DNA of 64,000 nt, taken from the NCBI RefSeq assembly GCF_032878955.1, contig NZ_CP043839.1:5506169-5570168 (forward strand). Reading direction: 5' to 3'. The DNA is from Butyricimonas paravirosa (lineage in GTDB: Bacteria > Bacteroidota > Bacteroidia > Bacteroidales > Marinifilaceae). The position numbers and the translations under genes were made by a program. Of this stretch, positions 8,192 to 16,235 are shown in pieces. The notes under the pieces were generated by a model. That model was not told where the DNA came from. It worked only from the letters and a program-made list of their open reading frames with translations, and ran no database searches. How positions within the stretch are numbered: position 1 is the stretch's first letter; every line of letters starts with the position of its first letter.

Positions 8192-9316
8192 CTATTTTGA
8201 ATTATAAATGAAAAGAATCGGGTTGTCTGTTTCTTTTAAATTGTTTAGAACGGGGATTGTTTGGACAATATGGGGAAAATATTCAATAAGTGATGCAGCA
8301 TCAATCCAGTCGATGATCTTGTTACTTTTCACGAATTGCGGGAAAAAGCGAAAGTCATGGATAAGATCATTGGTGATATATCCATTTCGAGATTCGCCGG
8401 TGTTCATGTCGTGTAAACAAAAGTGGCGTTCGTCTTGGTATATATAATCGATCAACAGGTAATTATTGCATAAAAATATGTTTCTTCTGACGATATAGGG
8501 AAATTTGTTGTCATTTATATTGTATTTTGTAATGCTTGTATGTTCTTCCGGAAATGTTTTGTCTTTAAAATCAAGGAAATATATTGGAATAACTGTCGTA
8601 TCGTGTAAGGTATATAACGTATTACTATACCTTGGAGCAAAAACAAGTAAATCATTGTTTTGTGTGAACACGTTGGAGGAAATGAAGGTATTATTACCTA
8701 GTATTTTATTTCTTGGTAGGTATCGGTTTAGCGTTTCCCCGCAATTATCTGTAAGATAGAATTGATAATCTTCTGTTTTCCCGTTGCTTTCAGCATAAAT
8801 GATCATCTGGTCGTTAATACATTTCATTTCAGAAACGTAAAACGGGAAATAAAATTCTTTCTTGAATTTTAAATCATGATCGTAAATAAGAACTTTTTGC
8901 TGCGAGTAGTCTAGAAGATATATGCCTTGCGAGTTGATGGCTATATCGTTGAGATATATGTATTCTCCAGCACCACGTCCTGAATTGGCAAGTTGATGGA
9001 TTAGCTCACCTTGTTGGTTAAAGAGTAGGATGGTATTATTTTTTTTGTCCAGTAAGATTATATCGTCATTGTAGAATTCAATATCAGAGATTTCCCCGAT
9101 TAGAATAGAATCCGAAATTTCCAATCGAATAATATTGTAATTGGCAATGAAATCTGACAAGAGGTAAGTGTTGGTTTGGTCGTAGTTGATCGTAATCGTG
9201 GCAACATCTTTTTTGTGAGAGGTTGAACATGATAAAATGATGAGAATGAATAATAAATACCGTCTTATGTATATATATAAAATAAGTACTCCAATATCGT
9301 ATTTGTAAATTTTCAT
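8192..9316 (-). CDS. six-bladed beta-propeller lipoprotein (DUF5128-like)
   Basis: About 374 residues from ATG 9316 (MKIYKYDIGVLILYIYIRRYLLF...). A hydrophobic stretch ends in LIILSCS, a probable lipobox. The start is uncertain, because the N-terminus before the signal is unusually long and a later non-ATG start may be used. NSGRGAGEYIYLNDIAI and LLDYSQQKVLIYDHDLKFKKEF show typical six-bladed propeller strands. It looks more like the DUF5128/6-bladed subgroup than the BF3164 subgroup of its neighbours. Confidence 0.68.
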   Translation of the reverse strand: MKIYKYDIGVLILYIYIRRYLLFILIILSCSTSHKKDVATITINYDQTNTYLLSDFIANYNIIRLEISDSILIGEISDIEFYNDDIILLDKKNNTILLFNQQGELIHQLANSGRGAGEYIYLNDIAINSQGIYLLDYSQQKVLIYDHDLKFKKEFYFPFYVSEMKCINDQMIIYAESNGKTEDYQFYLTDNCGETLNRYLPRNKILGNNTFISSNVFTQNNDLLVFAPRYSNTLYTLHDTTVIPIYFLDFKDKTFPEEHTSITKYNINDNKFPYIVRRNIFLCNNYLLIDYIYQDERHFCLHDMNTGESRNGYITNDLIHDFRFFPQFVKSNKIIDWIDAASLIEYFPHIVQTIPVLNNLKETDNPILFIYNSK

Positions 9317-9425
9317 ACTGTCTTTAAATATATATTTCATAAGCGATATCAAGAAAATTATTATTGCAATCTTACCAAAATGGGGTAGAGGATAATTTGT
9401 AAATATATAAATCCTCTACACAATA

Positions 9426-9968
9426 TTATTTGTTTAGAATATTTTGGTACAAAGTTTTAATTTCAGCGTTATATATGGGATTGCCTATAAGTAATATTTT
9501 ATTGTTTTGATCTAATAAGAATGTTTGGAACATAGGATCATCATTAAATTTATTCATGTCATTGAATGTATTTTTGATATCGTAAAATATTGGATATATG
9601 AATTTATGAAGATGTTTCCACTGGTTTGTTTTGGCTATTGTAACACTATCTTTAGTTGAAATAATGAAGATGAATGCCATTTTATTTTTATTAGGAAATT
9701 CTTTCAATAGTTGGTTCCATTCAAATAAAGTTAATTTGCATGGGGTGCATCCTGTCGAGTCGATAAAGTGAAGTATTTTATATTGTTTATTAAGCATTAA
9801 TGTAAAAGTTGAATCTTGTTTTTCAAAATTTGAAATTAACTGAGGAGGAAAAATAATTTCTTTATTTTCCCATTTTTTTATTATAGATGCAATTTTATTC
9901 TTGGATGAATTGAATGAACAGCTATAAATGAGGTTACAAATTAATATTGTATATAGAAATAGTTTCAT
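9426..9968 (-). CDS. thioredoxin-like lipoprotein (CTPC motif)
   Basis: 180 residues; signal peptide with lipobox IYSC. The core reads YKILHFIDSTGCTPCKLTLFEWN, a beta strand followed by a C-x-x-C (CTPC) at the start of a helix. The later PMFQTFLLDQNNKILLIG has the strand pair of TlpA/thioredoxin folds; the usual cis-Pro is not obvious. Probably a membrane-anchored thiol-disulfide oxidoreductase of the envelope. Its stop is 2 bases from the start of the upstream propeller gene's end, so it is in the same operon. Together with the Cys-rich peptides nearby this suggests disulfide chemistry as part of the system (inference). Confidence 0.65.
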   Translation of the reverse strand: MKLFLYTILICNLIYSCSFNSSKNKIASIIKKWENKEIIFPPQLISNFEKQDSTFTLMLNKQYKILHFIDSTGCTPCKLTLFEWNQLLKEFPNKNKMAFIFIISTKDSVTIAKTNQWKHLHKFIYPIFYDIKNTFNDMNKFNDDPMFQTFLLDQNNKILLIGNPIYNAEIKTLYQNILNK

Positions 9969-9970
9969 AA

Positions 9971-11032
9971 TTATAATATTTCTTCAAGATTGTATTTATA
10001 AACTTCTTCTTCTTGAGTTAAGCCATACATTATTTTTTCTTTTTCATTAATGGCAATTTTAGAAAGTTTTTCTTGAATGTTTAGTTTAAATTTAGGAATT
10101 CCTTCCCAGTCAATAACGTGAATTTCTGTTGTGATATTGTCTTTTAGAGCCCAATCTTTTCGTGTTTGATTTGCATAAAGTCCGAAAAGTAGTTTTGTTG
10201 TAGATGTAAAATCCACATAATAGGTATACTTTTCTGGCATAGGACATTCTTCTACTTTTTTTAGATCAGATATATTGCCATTATATACTAAACTGATCGC
10301 TTTCTTTTGAGGTAAGGAATATAAATTGATTTGATTTAAAAATTCCATGGCTGTTGCATATTTTTGTTCTCCTAAATTGTAACAACTATGGGTAGTCCAT
10401 AGGAAAATATTTCCAATATTATTTATTGAATGTCTATAAATAGAATCTTGTTGTATGAATGTATTGGTTTTTCTATTGTAAATAGAATAATATTCGTTTC
10501 TATTACTAAAACTGAAGTAATGATAAAATAATGAAGAATCATTAAGTAAAAAAGCTCCCTTTATTTCTGGTTCAATATTCAGATCGATTGTATTGCTATC
10601 TAATATCGTAGTAAGGTTTTGAAGTGATTTTGTGAGATTCAAAGTACTTATACATGAATGGGTTCTATCAAAAAGATAAATTTTCATGCAATTTGAATCA
10701 ATACAATTAAATAAAGGACTATTGGCATTACTAAACTCGTTAATACCACGGCCTTTAGGTAAGAGATTTAAAATATGTTTCTCCGTTTTTGTGGAATAAA
10801 CAGAATAAAAGGTATCTATTTTAGAACTAATGAATATTAAAAATGTATCAATAGAATACATGGATTCAGCCCCTAAGCTAGTGAGAGAAATGTATTCTCC
10901 TTTCAGAGAAAGATCTAAAGGAAACTTGTCAATAAAAATAGTTTCGCCAATAAAAATATTCTCATTACTTTTTCCTTCATTTTGGCAATTATATGCTAAT
11001 AATATTAGTATGATGTATATGATTTTTTTCAT
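9971..11032 (-). CDS. BF3164-like six-bladed beta-propeller lipoprotein
   Basis: 353 residues. Signal MKKIIYIILILLAYNC gives lipobox AYNC. LPKGRGINEFSNAN is the GRGxxEF motif. IHVIDWEGIPKFKLNI and MYGLTQEEEVYKYNLEEIL match the C-terminal blades of the 4979-6013 paralog, so the two belong to one subgroup. It follows an NVEALA peptide gene, with a strong hairpin (11074-11113) in between, and is followed at once by a thioredoxin-like gene. Confidence 0.75.
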   Translation of the reverse strand: MKKIIYIILILLAYNCQNEGKSNENIFIGETIFIDKFPLDLSLKGEYISLTSLGAESMYSIDTFLIFISSKIDTFYSVYSTKTEKHILNLLPKGRGINEFSNANSPLFNCIDSNCMKIYLFDRTHSCISTLNLTKSLQNLTTILDSNTIDLNIEPEIKGAFLLNDSSLFYHYFSFSNRNEYYSIYNRKTNTFIQQDSIYRHSINNIGNIFLWTTHSCYNLGEQKYATAMEFLNQINLYSLPQKKAISLVYNGNISDLKKVEECPMPEKYTYYVDFTSTTKLLFGLYANQTRKDWALKDNITTEIHVIDWEGIPKFKLNIQEKLSKIAINEKEKIMYGLTQEEEVYKYNLEEIL

Positions 11033-11073
11033 TTTATTTGTTTGATATGATACTTGTAATAAATATTTGTATA

Positions 11074-11113
11074 AATGATACCATATAATAACATCAAGAT
11101 ATATGGTATCATT
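11074..11113 (-). terminator. 13-bp hairpin between peptide gene and propeller gene
   Basis: Perfect inverted repeat AATGATACCATAT / ATATGGTATCATT with a 14-base loop. It lies 19 bases after the peptide stop and about 40 bases before the propeller start, read on minus. The downstream side is A/T-rich but has no clean T run. It may be a partial terminator or a 3'-end stabiliser that lets the peptide be made in excess. Confidence 0.5.
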
Positions 11114-11131
11114 TTGTGCGAATATTTGTAT

Positions 11132-11389
11132 CTAGATACAAGAACTTGCCTTAGCAAACCATGGGGGAGTTCCTGTATGAAGTCCACAATCGCGGCATAG
11201 TACAGAATTACCATTATTACCTTCTAAAACATCGTAACAAGTGTGTCTACCAGAGTGGTCTTCTCCATTAGCTAATGCTTCAATGTTTTTCAATTGTAAA
11301 CTGTTAGAAGATAGCGATACATTAAAGTTCATTGCTCCTACAATAGATACAATGATAATAGCCATTATGCAAATTATTTTTTTCTTCAT
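11132..11389 (-). CDS. NVEALA-family secreted peptide
   Basis: 85 residues starting MKKKIICIMAIIIVSIVGAM. The hydrophobic leader is followed by LQLKNIEALANGE, the NVEALA signature (N-[IV]-E-A-L-A-x-G-E). The tail after the G is about 45 residues with four Cys (HTCYD, VLCRDCGLH, SSC), including a C-x-x-C. I use the ATG at 11389 rather than 11473 because it gives a normal Lys-rich leader and lies at the same place as in the duplicated copy at 14223. The family (PF14055) is Bacteroidetes-specific and of unknown function. The leader plus a Gly-containing boundary suggests export and cleavage (inference). Confidence 0.8.
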   Translation of the reverse strand: MKKKIICIMAIIIVSIVGAMNFNVSLSSNSLQLKNIEALANGEDHSGRHTCYDVLEGNNGNSVLCRDCGLHTGTPPWFAKASSCI

Positions 11390-11633
11390 AGCTGTTATTA
11401 TTATAATTTTAAGTTCTTTCAGTCCTTTTTCAAGTATATATCGTTTCAACGAGAGAGATGACGTTTGTCTCAATTTTTTTATCTTTATACTTTCTTCTTT
11501 TTTAGGAGATGAGGTGGTGTCGGGGGCTTTCTTGCTAGGATTGTTCCAGTACCGCCTTTATCTTCCCTTTATTGTTTTAATAGCGTTAAACTTCCTTATT
11601 TGTCACGAAACCTTCTAGCTTTGGGTCGTGTAA
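11380..11633. repeat. duplicated segment, copy A (about 250 bp)
   Basis: Copy of 14214-14473. The homology runs from the first codons of an NVEALA gene, through its upstream region, into the last codons of a DUF1573 gene. Shared blocks include the AGCTGTTATTATT next to the start codon, TTTTTCAAGTATATATC, GAGAGATGACG and CTTTCTTGCTAGGATTGTTC. Copies differ by scattered substitutions and small indels. The shared region probably contains the peptide promoter. In copy B the DUF1573 gene is whole; in copy A only its tail remains. Confidence 0.85.
11597..11633 (-). pseudogene. remnant: last 12 codons of a DUF1573 gene
   Basis: Minus strand reads LHDPKLEGFVTNK, matching the end LHDLKLEGFVTE of the intact DUF1573 gene at 14436-14855. 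The stop is lost through a small deletion and nothing upstream continues the frame. It marks where a DUF1573 gene once preceded this NVEALA gene, or where a duplication endpoint fell. Confidence 0.75.
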
Positions 11634-11941
11634 TTTTTTTGATTAAGCCATTTTATTATATTTGTTTTGCATCATCTTTTGATTTTATGCGAGGATAGGA
11701 GAATAATGTATTATATATCATTATTTGTATTTTTCTGTTGCTGGGGCACAATTTGACCATTGGAAATGTTTACAATCAGTATCATATATTTGGTAAGAGT
11801 ACTGCCGCTCTATGCGTATAACCATATGTGTCTTGAGATTTTGAAGGATCAAACTATTTGGTTTCTTTTTCTCTTTTATTTTGGTGACCGAAAAAGAAGT
11901 CAAACATATAAAAATAGGAGTATAATAAAATTGCATAATAC
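11634..11941. other. gene-free AT-rich interval
   Basis: About 300 bases between the DUF1573 remnant and the stop of the thioredoxin-like gene. A 71-codon minus frame (11721-11936) has a weak hydrophobic start, the string SLILQNLK at the place where an NVEALA motif would be, and a tail with two Cys (TDCKHFQWSNC). It could be a decayed peptide gene but I cannot support it as real. Confidence 0.3.
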
Positions 11942-12526
11942 TTATTGTAATTTATTTTTTATAGAGTTTAGATATGATGCGAATATTTGGTTGTTGAATT
12001 TTGAATTGAAAAATAGAGATAGAGGTTTCATTGATTGCTGAAGTATAAAAGTATATGAACCTTCTGATTCTTTTGAATTTATATTTAAATCTATTTCGGA
12101 AATATTTAAATAATTGAATTTGTTCGTGTCTATTTCTTGCCTAAATTTGTTGTAAGCTTTTATATCTAAAAATGATGTGATTATAAGAATATTATCTATT
12201 TGATTTTCATGGGTGAATTCTTTAAGTTGTTTCAATGTTGGCATAATACAACTTTCACAATAGGGAAAGGGAATTCTATATATGAGTAATGTTCCATATT
12301 TATCAATATAGCTACATAAAATTTTTGAAGTACTATCATTTGTGTTTAATTCGACATTTTCATATTTGTAAGTTTTATGGATAAAACCTTTGTAGTCATT
12401 AAAAAGAGTTTCGTATTTAATAATTAATTTTGTGGAAATGTTTTCACAATTCTTTTTTTGTTTATAATTGATAATTATAAAACTAACATTGCAAAATATT
12501 AGAATGATTAATAATATGTTTTTCAT
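11942..12526 (-). CDS. membrane-anchored thioredoxin-like protein (CESC motif)
   Basis: 194 residues. N-terminal hydrophobic segment MKNILLIILIFCNVSFIIINY acts as signal or anchor; there is no clear lipobox. The core LLIYRIPFPYCESCIMPTLKQLKEF has C-x-x-C (CESC) after a beta strand and before a helix, as in thioredoxin folds, and KPLSLFFNSKF is the later strand. It follows the propeller gene 12530-13561 by 3 bases, the same order (peptide, propeller, thiol protein) as in the neighbouring cassette. Probable substrate: envelope disulfides, perhaps those of the Cys-rich peptides (inference). Confidence 0.6.
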   Translation of the reverse strand: MKNILLIILIFCNVSFIIINYKQKKNCENISTKLIIKYETLFNDYKGFIHKTYKYENVELNTNDSTSKILCSYIDKYGTLLIYRIPFPYCESCIMPTLKQLKEFTHENQIDNILIITSFLDIKAYNKFRQEIDTNKFNYLNISEIDLNINSKESEGSYTFILQQSMKPLSLFFNSKFNNQIFASYLNSIKNKLQ

Positions 12527-12529
12527 GTT

Positions 12530-13561
12530 TTAAATATCAAATTCGACTAAATATGCATATTCAGGATCGCTAGTATTAGGATATATCGAAAATAATTTTG
12601 TATTATCTTCATTGACAACTAAAGGAGTTATAAAAAATGGTATTTGCAGTACATTTTTTAGATTTCCTTCCCAGTCCATGATAAGAATTTGGCAAGGATG
12701 ATCTTGGTTGTCATTAAGTTGTTCAATGGGCATATTGACTCTTAATAGATAACAATATTCTGGAGTTGCATACATATCTATTATATATATGGGATTGTCA
12801 TATGATATTCCTGTATATTGCTTGGATTGGTATGGTTTTTTCAATTTTGAAAATTGAATGTTTTTTAATAACGTTCCATTTATGTCATATAATTGGATAA
12901 GATCAAGGAATCTATATCCAACATATAAGACTTTTTTTTGAGAATTTGCACAGGTTATGTTTTTATGAACTGCAAATTCGATTTCAGGATTTTTTAAATA
13001 AAGTCCTGTATTATAATTAACCCAATATATGGAATCTGTATCATAATTGTAAATGAAAAATATGCCATCATTTACTTCTATTGTATTACCAATAATAGTA
13101 TTACTATCAATTTGGTTGAGATTTTCTGAGAAATATAACTTTGATGGAAGGTATCTCCCATTGATGAAATCATAAGCCGTGTTAACAAGTTGCCAATTCA
13201 AATATTTTTCATGTAATAAATTAAGATCATATATTTGAATAAGTGAATCTTCTTCGTGTAGTTTACAGTTTCTGTAAAAAAAAGGCATATTGAATTCGTT
13301 GAATAATCGGCCTTTTTCTCCATAACGGAAAATTTCTTGAAGAGAATCATTGAACATATAAATATAACGATCTTCAGGAGAACATTCTGCAATAAAAAAT
13401 AAAACAGAATCACGATATACTCCATTTGAGAAACATTTTTCTTGTATTTGAATTTTTCTCGATGGTTGAATATTTTGTGTAATGTTTAATGGTGTGATTT
13501 TTTCTTCTTTACCACATGCCAATAGAAGAAATAAAAAAAATATATATATTGTTTTTTCCAT
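12530..13561 (-). CDS. six-bladed beta-propeller lipoprotein
   Basis: 343 residues. Signal MEKTIYIFFLFLLLAC with lipobox LLAC. YGEKGRLFNEFNMPF corresponds to the GRGxxEF motif of the other paralogs, with L replacing the second G. ILIMDWEGNLKNVLQI is the DWEG strand, and SDPEYAYLVEFDI the last blade. It sits 83 bases after the peptide gene at 13645 (with an inverted repeat in the gap) and is followed directly by the thioredoxin-like gene. Confidence 0.7.
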   Translation of the reverse strand: MEKTIYIFFLFLLLACGKEEKITPLNITQNIQPSRKIQIQEKCFSNGVYRDSVLFFIAECSPEDRYIYMFNDSLQEIFRYGEKGRLFNEFNMPFFYRNCKLHEEDSLIQIYDLNLLHEKYLNWQLVNTAYDFINGRYLPSKLYFSENLNQIDSNTIIGNTIEVNDGIFFIYNYDTDSIYWVNYNTGLYLKNPEIEFAVHKNITCANSQKKVLYVGYRFLDLIQLYDINGTLLKNIQFSKLKKPYQSKQYTGISYDNPIYIIDMYATPEYCYLLRVNMPIEQLNDNQDHPCQILIMDWEGNLKNVLQIPFFITPLVVNEDNTKLFSIYPNTSDPEYAYLVEFDI

Positions 13562-13578
13562 ATTTGTTATTTTAAAGG

Positions 13579-13635
13579 GAAGGATATGTTACTTATTAAA
13601 TATGTAGGATTCATATTAATAATTCCATATCCTTC
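13579..13635 (-). terminator. inverted repeat between peptide gene and propeller gene
   Basis: GAAGGATATG (13579-13588) and CATATCCTTC (13626-13635) form a perfect 10-bp stem around a 37-base AT-rich loop. It fills the gap between the NVEALA-like gene at 13645 and the propeller gene. It occupies the same place as the 11074-11113 hairpin in the next cassette, so it may play the same role, but the loop is long. Confidence 0.35.
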
Positions 13636-13644
13636 AAATAATGT

Positions 13645-13920
13645 TTAATTTATACGACAATCTCCATCGCCTGTTATTAATACTCGATGAGCTAGACAGT
13701 CACCACACCATACAACAGAATATACACCATGTATTCCATTATTTAAGCTTCCTGAGTTGCATTTAATGTAGGGTTTACCGCCTCCATCTTCCTCTTTATC
13801 AGCTAAACATTCAATTTGATTGAATGTAATATAACATTTTGATTTAATTGACGGAGATAATATGATTGTGTTTATACCTGCAATACAACCACATGTTAAA
13901 ATTAGAAGTGCTTTTTTCAT
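13645..13920 (-). CDS. NVEALA-like secreted peptide, divergent motif
   Basis: 91 residues. Leader MKKALLILTCGCIAGINTIIL, then FNQIECLADKEEDGG, a divergent version of the NIEALAxGE signature. The tail contains IKCNSGS, VVWCGDCLAHRVLI and GDGDC. These align with VQCNPGT, KRWCGDCKMHRLVV and GDGHC of the neighbour at 13933. The four tail Cys and the WCGDC-x-x-HR motif are therefore conserved even where the signature has drifted. It lies 12 bases after the neighbour's stop, so it is a tandem duplicate. Function unknown. Confidence 0.7.
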   Translation of the reverse strand: MKKALLILTCGCIAGINTIILSPSIKSKCYITFNQIECLADKEEDGGGKPYIKCNSGSLNNGIHGVYSVVWCGDCLAHRVLITGDGDCRIN

Positions 13921-13932
13921 ATGTTGTAATAT

Positions 13933-14223
13933 TTAGATGATTTTACTACAATGTCCATCTCCATTAACAACAAGTCGATGCATTTTACAGTCTCCGCACC
14001 ATCTCTTAGTAGGAAATGCTGTACTTAATGTTACTGTACCTGGGTTACATTGAACTTTTTCTGTTCCAGTTCCTGTACCTGGTTCGTCTATTTCTCCGCT
14101 TGCAAGTGCTTCTATATTGTCTAATGAAATTAGAGTAAACGAATTATTGGGGGTGATGTTCATTTGCATAACTAAGGCAATAGAGAATATGAAGCCAGTA
14201 ATAATGATAAGTATTTTCTTCAT
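13933..14223 (-). CDS. NVEALA-family secreted peptide
   Basis: 96 residues. Leader MKKILIIITGFIFSIALVMQM, then LISLDNIEALASGEIDEPGTG with the NVEALA signature. The tail has C-x(n)-WCGDC-x-x-HR-x(n)-C, with GDGHCSK near the end. WCGDC looks like a thioredoxin active site, but the chain is far too short for that fold; a disulfide-bonded or metal-binding mini-domain is more likely. Its start codon and upstream region are the duplicated segment copy B, shared with the peptide at 11132. Confidence 0.8.
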   Translation of the reverse strand: MKKILIIITGFIFSIALVMQMNITPNNSFTLISLDNIEALASGEIDEPGTGTGTEKVQCNPGTVTLSTAFPTKRWCGDCKMHRLVVNGDGHCSKII

Positions 14224-14473
14224 AGCTGTTATTATTTTATAATTTTAAATTCCTTTCCGTCCTTTTTCAAGTATATATCCTTTCAACTAGAGAGATGACG
14301 TGTGTCTCAATTTTTTTTATCTTTACACTTTCTTCTTTTTTAGGAGATGAGGCGGTGTCGGGGGGCTTTCTTGCTAGGATTGTTCCGGCACTGCCATTTT
14401 ACCCCCTTTTATTGTTTTAATAACGTTAGACTTCCTTATTCTGTCACGAAACCTTCTAGCTTCAGGTCGTGCA
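14214..14473. repeat. duplicated segment, copy B (about 260 bp)
   Basis: Partner of 11380-11633. It covers the first codons of the peptide gene at 14223, a roughly 210-base intergenic region and the last dozen codons of the intact DUF1573 gene. A minus-strand TATACTTG element (near the TTCAAGTATATATC block) is kept in both copies and may be the -7 box of a peptide promoter with one mismatch to TAnnTTTG. The direct orientation would allow loss or amplification of the 2.8-kb segment between copies. Confidence 0.8.
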
Positions 14474-14855
14474 ACTTGAGCGTGGTGTTACATAACACCT
14501 GTATTGTTTTCGTGAAACGTCCGAGCGAGTTGGGCTTGAACGTGACAATGATTTCCCTTGTTTGTCCGGGTAGGACGGGGCGTTTTTCCCATCGCGGGTT
14601 GGTACAGCCGCAGGTGGTAAGCACGTCTTTTATAAGAAGGGGATGCATTCCCGTGTTTTTCAACGTAAAGGTAGCCTGTGGTTGTTCATCGTAGCGGATT
14701 GTTTTCAGGTTGATGGAATCCCGCGGGATTTCGATGGTCGTAAGCGGGGCATTACTAAAGTTGTCGGGTTGGGTGGTGAACGCGAACCAAGTGGTGATGA
14801 CACCCAAGGAGGCAATCATTAACGTGATGAATAATATGGAGTGATTCTTTTTCAT
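14436..14855 (-). CDS. DUF1573 protein
   Basis: 139 residues. One N-terminal membrane segment (ILFITLMIASLGVITTWFAF) is followed by the DUF1573 Ig-like core: ATFTLKNTGMHPLLIKDVLTTCGCT, then RPVLPGQTREIIVTFKP and FTKTIQVLCNT. The TTCGCT motif and the F-x-N-T-G strand are diagnostic. These domains are exported and their Cys pair suggests thiol chemistry or lipoprotein-like packing; the role is not known. It occupies the position after the propeller that thioredoxin-like genes hold in the other two cassettes. Separated from the propeller gene by 10 bases. Confidence 0.85.
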   Translation of the reverse strand: MKKNHSILFITLMIASLGVITTWFAFTTQPDNFSNAPLTTIEIPRDSINLKTIRYDEQPQATFTLKNTGMHPLLIKDVLTTCGCTNPRWEKRPVLPGQTREIIVTFKPNSLGRFTKTIQVLCNTTLKLHDLKLEGFVTE

Positions 14856-14865
14856 GATTTTATAC

Positions 14866-15900
14866 CTATATATTATAGCGAACCAGTTGAGCGTCGGGAG
14901 TTGTTCCGTAGAGCGCGTTTTCTTCCATGTCGTAAGAGATGAACGTTGCCATTTGGGGAAGAGTGCGGGTTTCCAGCAATGTTCCGTCCCAGTCGAAGAC
15001 GAGTAGGGTTGAACAGTTTGCTATGTTTTGTTTTTCATCCTTGTATGTTTTCCCGGAATAAAGCACGAAGACCCGGTCGTCCGATACCGTGACATCCCGG
15101 AATCCGGTGATGTTATCGGAGTAGTACGCTACACGAACATCTCCCTTGTCACGAGCATCCACGTGTGGATAGTAATAACAATGGCGGCAAACAAGTGAAA
15201 TTTTCTTCCCTTCGATCCGGCAAAAATCAATTTGTCCACTACGTATATCTGTACAGACAAACATCTGGTTGTCGGGGCGAAGGCTTAAAACAGTACTTGC
15301 CCAAAGAATGCTGGTCGAGTAAGGGGATAGATCGGGGTACCCCGGATGAACAGGGTAATCAATAAAATATTCTTCACTTTCGTCTTCTAAAGAATAATAG
15401 CGATAACGACCTTGCTCGTACAATCCGGTGGAAATGACAAAATTGTCACCTTGAACAGCCGAAAGGTGGATAGCCGTGTTGGCTAACGTTAGTGGAGGAG
15501 TCGTGGAACGACTTAAAGAGGATGGATTACAGCGATGTAATTTTCCTGTTTCAAAGTCAAAAGCCGAGATGTCACCATGACTGTTTATTGAAAGATTGTC
15601 TATCGAGTACGCTTCGTTTTGACCTTCTCCCATGGGTAGCCAAGGTTGTGTGGAGTGGGTTGAAAGGTTTACAAGATGAACGTTTGTAAGTTCGTAACGC
15701 TGTCCCACGGCAAGAATGTCCCCATGTTTTGAAATCCTAACGGGAGTGTTGATACCGTAATCAGAAAGGTTAACAACATAAGTAGAAGGAACATCATTTC
15801 CTCGTGTAAGAATATCTGGAGCAACAGAGATAGCGTTGTCACTCATTGTGCAAGATATAAATGAATAGAGATGAATTAAGATGAATAGGTATTTTTTCAT
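14866..15900 (-). CDS. BF3164-like six-bladed beta-propeller lipoprotein
   Basis: 344 residues; signal MKKYLFILIHLYSFISC with lipobox FISC. LPMGEGQNEAYSIDNL stands where the other paralogs have GRGPNEF, so the motif is degenerate here. LLVFDWDGTLLETRTL and NALYGTTPDAQLVRYNI match the C-terminal blades. More GC-rich than the propellers downstream. It follows the NVEALA gene at 15912 by 11 bases and precedes DUF1573; it is the first cassette next to the divergent regulator genes. Confidence 0.75.
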   Translation of the reverse strand: MKKYLFILIHLYSFISCTMSDNAISVAPDILTRGNDVPSTYVVNLSDYGINTPVRISKHGDILAVGQRYELTNVHLVNLSTHSTQPWLPMGEGQNEAYSIDNLSINSHGDISAFDFETGKLHRCNPSSLSRSTTPPLTLANTAIHLSAVQGDNFVISTGLYEQGRYRYYSLEDESEEYFIDYPVHPGYPDLSPYSTSILWASTVLSLRPDNQMFVCTDIRSGQIDFCRIEGKKISLVCRHCYYYPHVDARDKGDVRVAYYSDNITGFRDVTVSDDRVFVLYSGKTYKDEKQNIANCSTLLVFDWDGTLLETRTLPQMATFISYDMEENALYGTTPDAQLVRYNI

Positions 15901-15911
15901 AATAAACAGGA

Positions 15912-16124
15912 TTAATTTTTTAAAGTCATGCCTCGATGAGTCGTATTTCCAATTCTACATCTACCTTCTTCGACTACACAATCTGGTGGAGTATCTGTGT
16001 TTTCTCCTTTCGTAAGGGCTTCAATATTATGTACTGTTAATTCATGATTTTCCATAGTTGTAGAGAAACTTGTGAATAGTACAAATAGTAATGTTCCGAT
16101 GATTAATAATAAAATTCTTTTCAT
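15912..16124 (-). CDS. NVEALA-family secreted peptide
   Basis: 70 residues. Leader MKRILLLIIGTLLFVLFTSF, then LTVHNIEALTKGENTDT, the NVEALA signature with T replacing the last A. The tail is short with only two Cys (PDCVVEEGRCRIG), unlike the four-Cys tails of the other copies. It is the first minus-strand gene after the divergent promoter region and so probably the most directly controlled by the two-component system opposite. Function unknown. Confidence 0.75.
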   Translation of the reverse strand: MKRILLLIIGTLLFVLFTSFSTTMENHELTVHNIEALTKGENTDTPPDCVVEEGRCRIGNTTHRGMTLKN

Positions 16125-16235
16125 AATTGCTATTTAATTCAAAAATATATGTTATCATTGCACCAATATCGGTGTTGTTGTGTACAAAAATATGAAGAAT
16201 GATTCACAAGTGAATAATTTAATTCTGATAGAATT
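16125..16235. promoter_or_regulatory. divergent promoter region, peptide operon / histidine kinase
   Basis: 111 bases between the two divergent genes. On minus, TATTTTTG (16140-16147) fits TAnnTTTG and lies 16 bases before the NVEALA start; a TTG sits 16 bases further upstream, a little short. On plus, AATTCTGATAGAATT (16221-16235) is a perfect palindrome (AATTC, 5-base spacer, GAATT) directly before the kinase ATG, a possible operator. A near copy of this block occurs at 22631-22658. Confidence 0.4.

Noticed and set aside
11721..11936. 71-codon minus frame as a fifth NVEALA peptide
   Set aside because: Weak leader and only a vague SLILQNLK at the signature position; cannot be told from chance.
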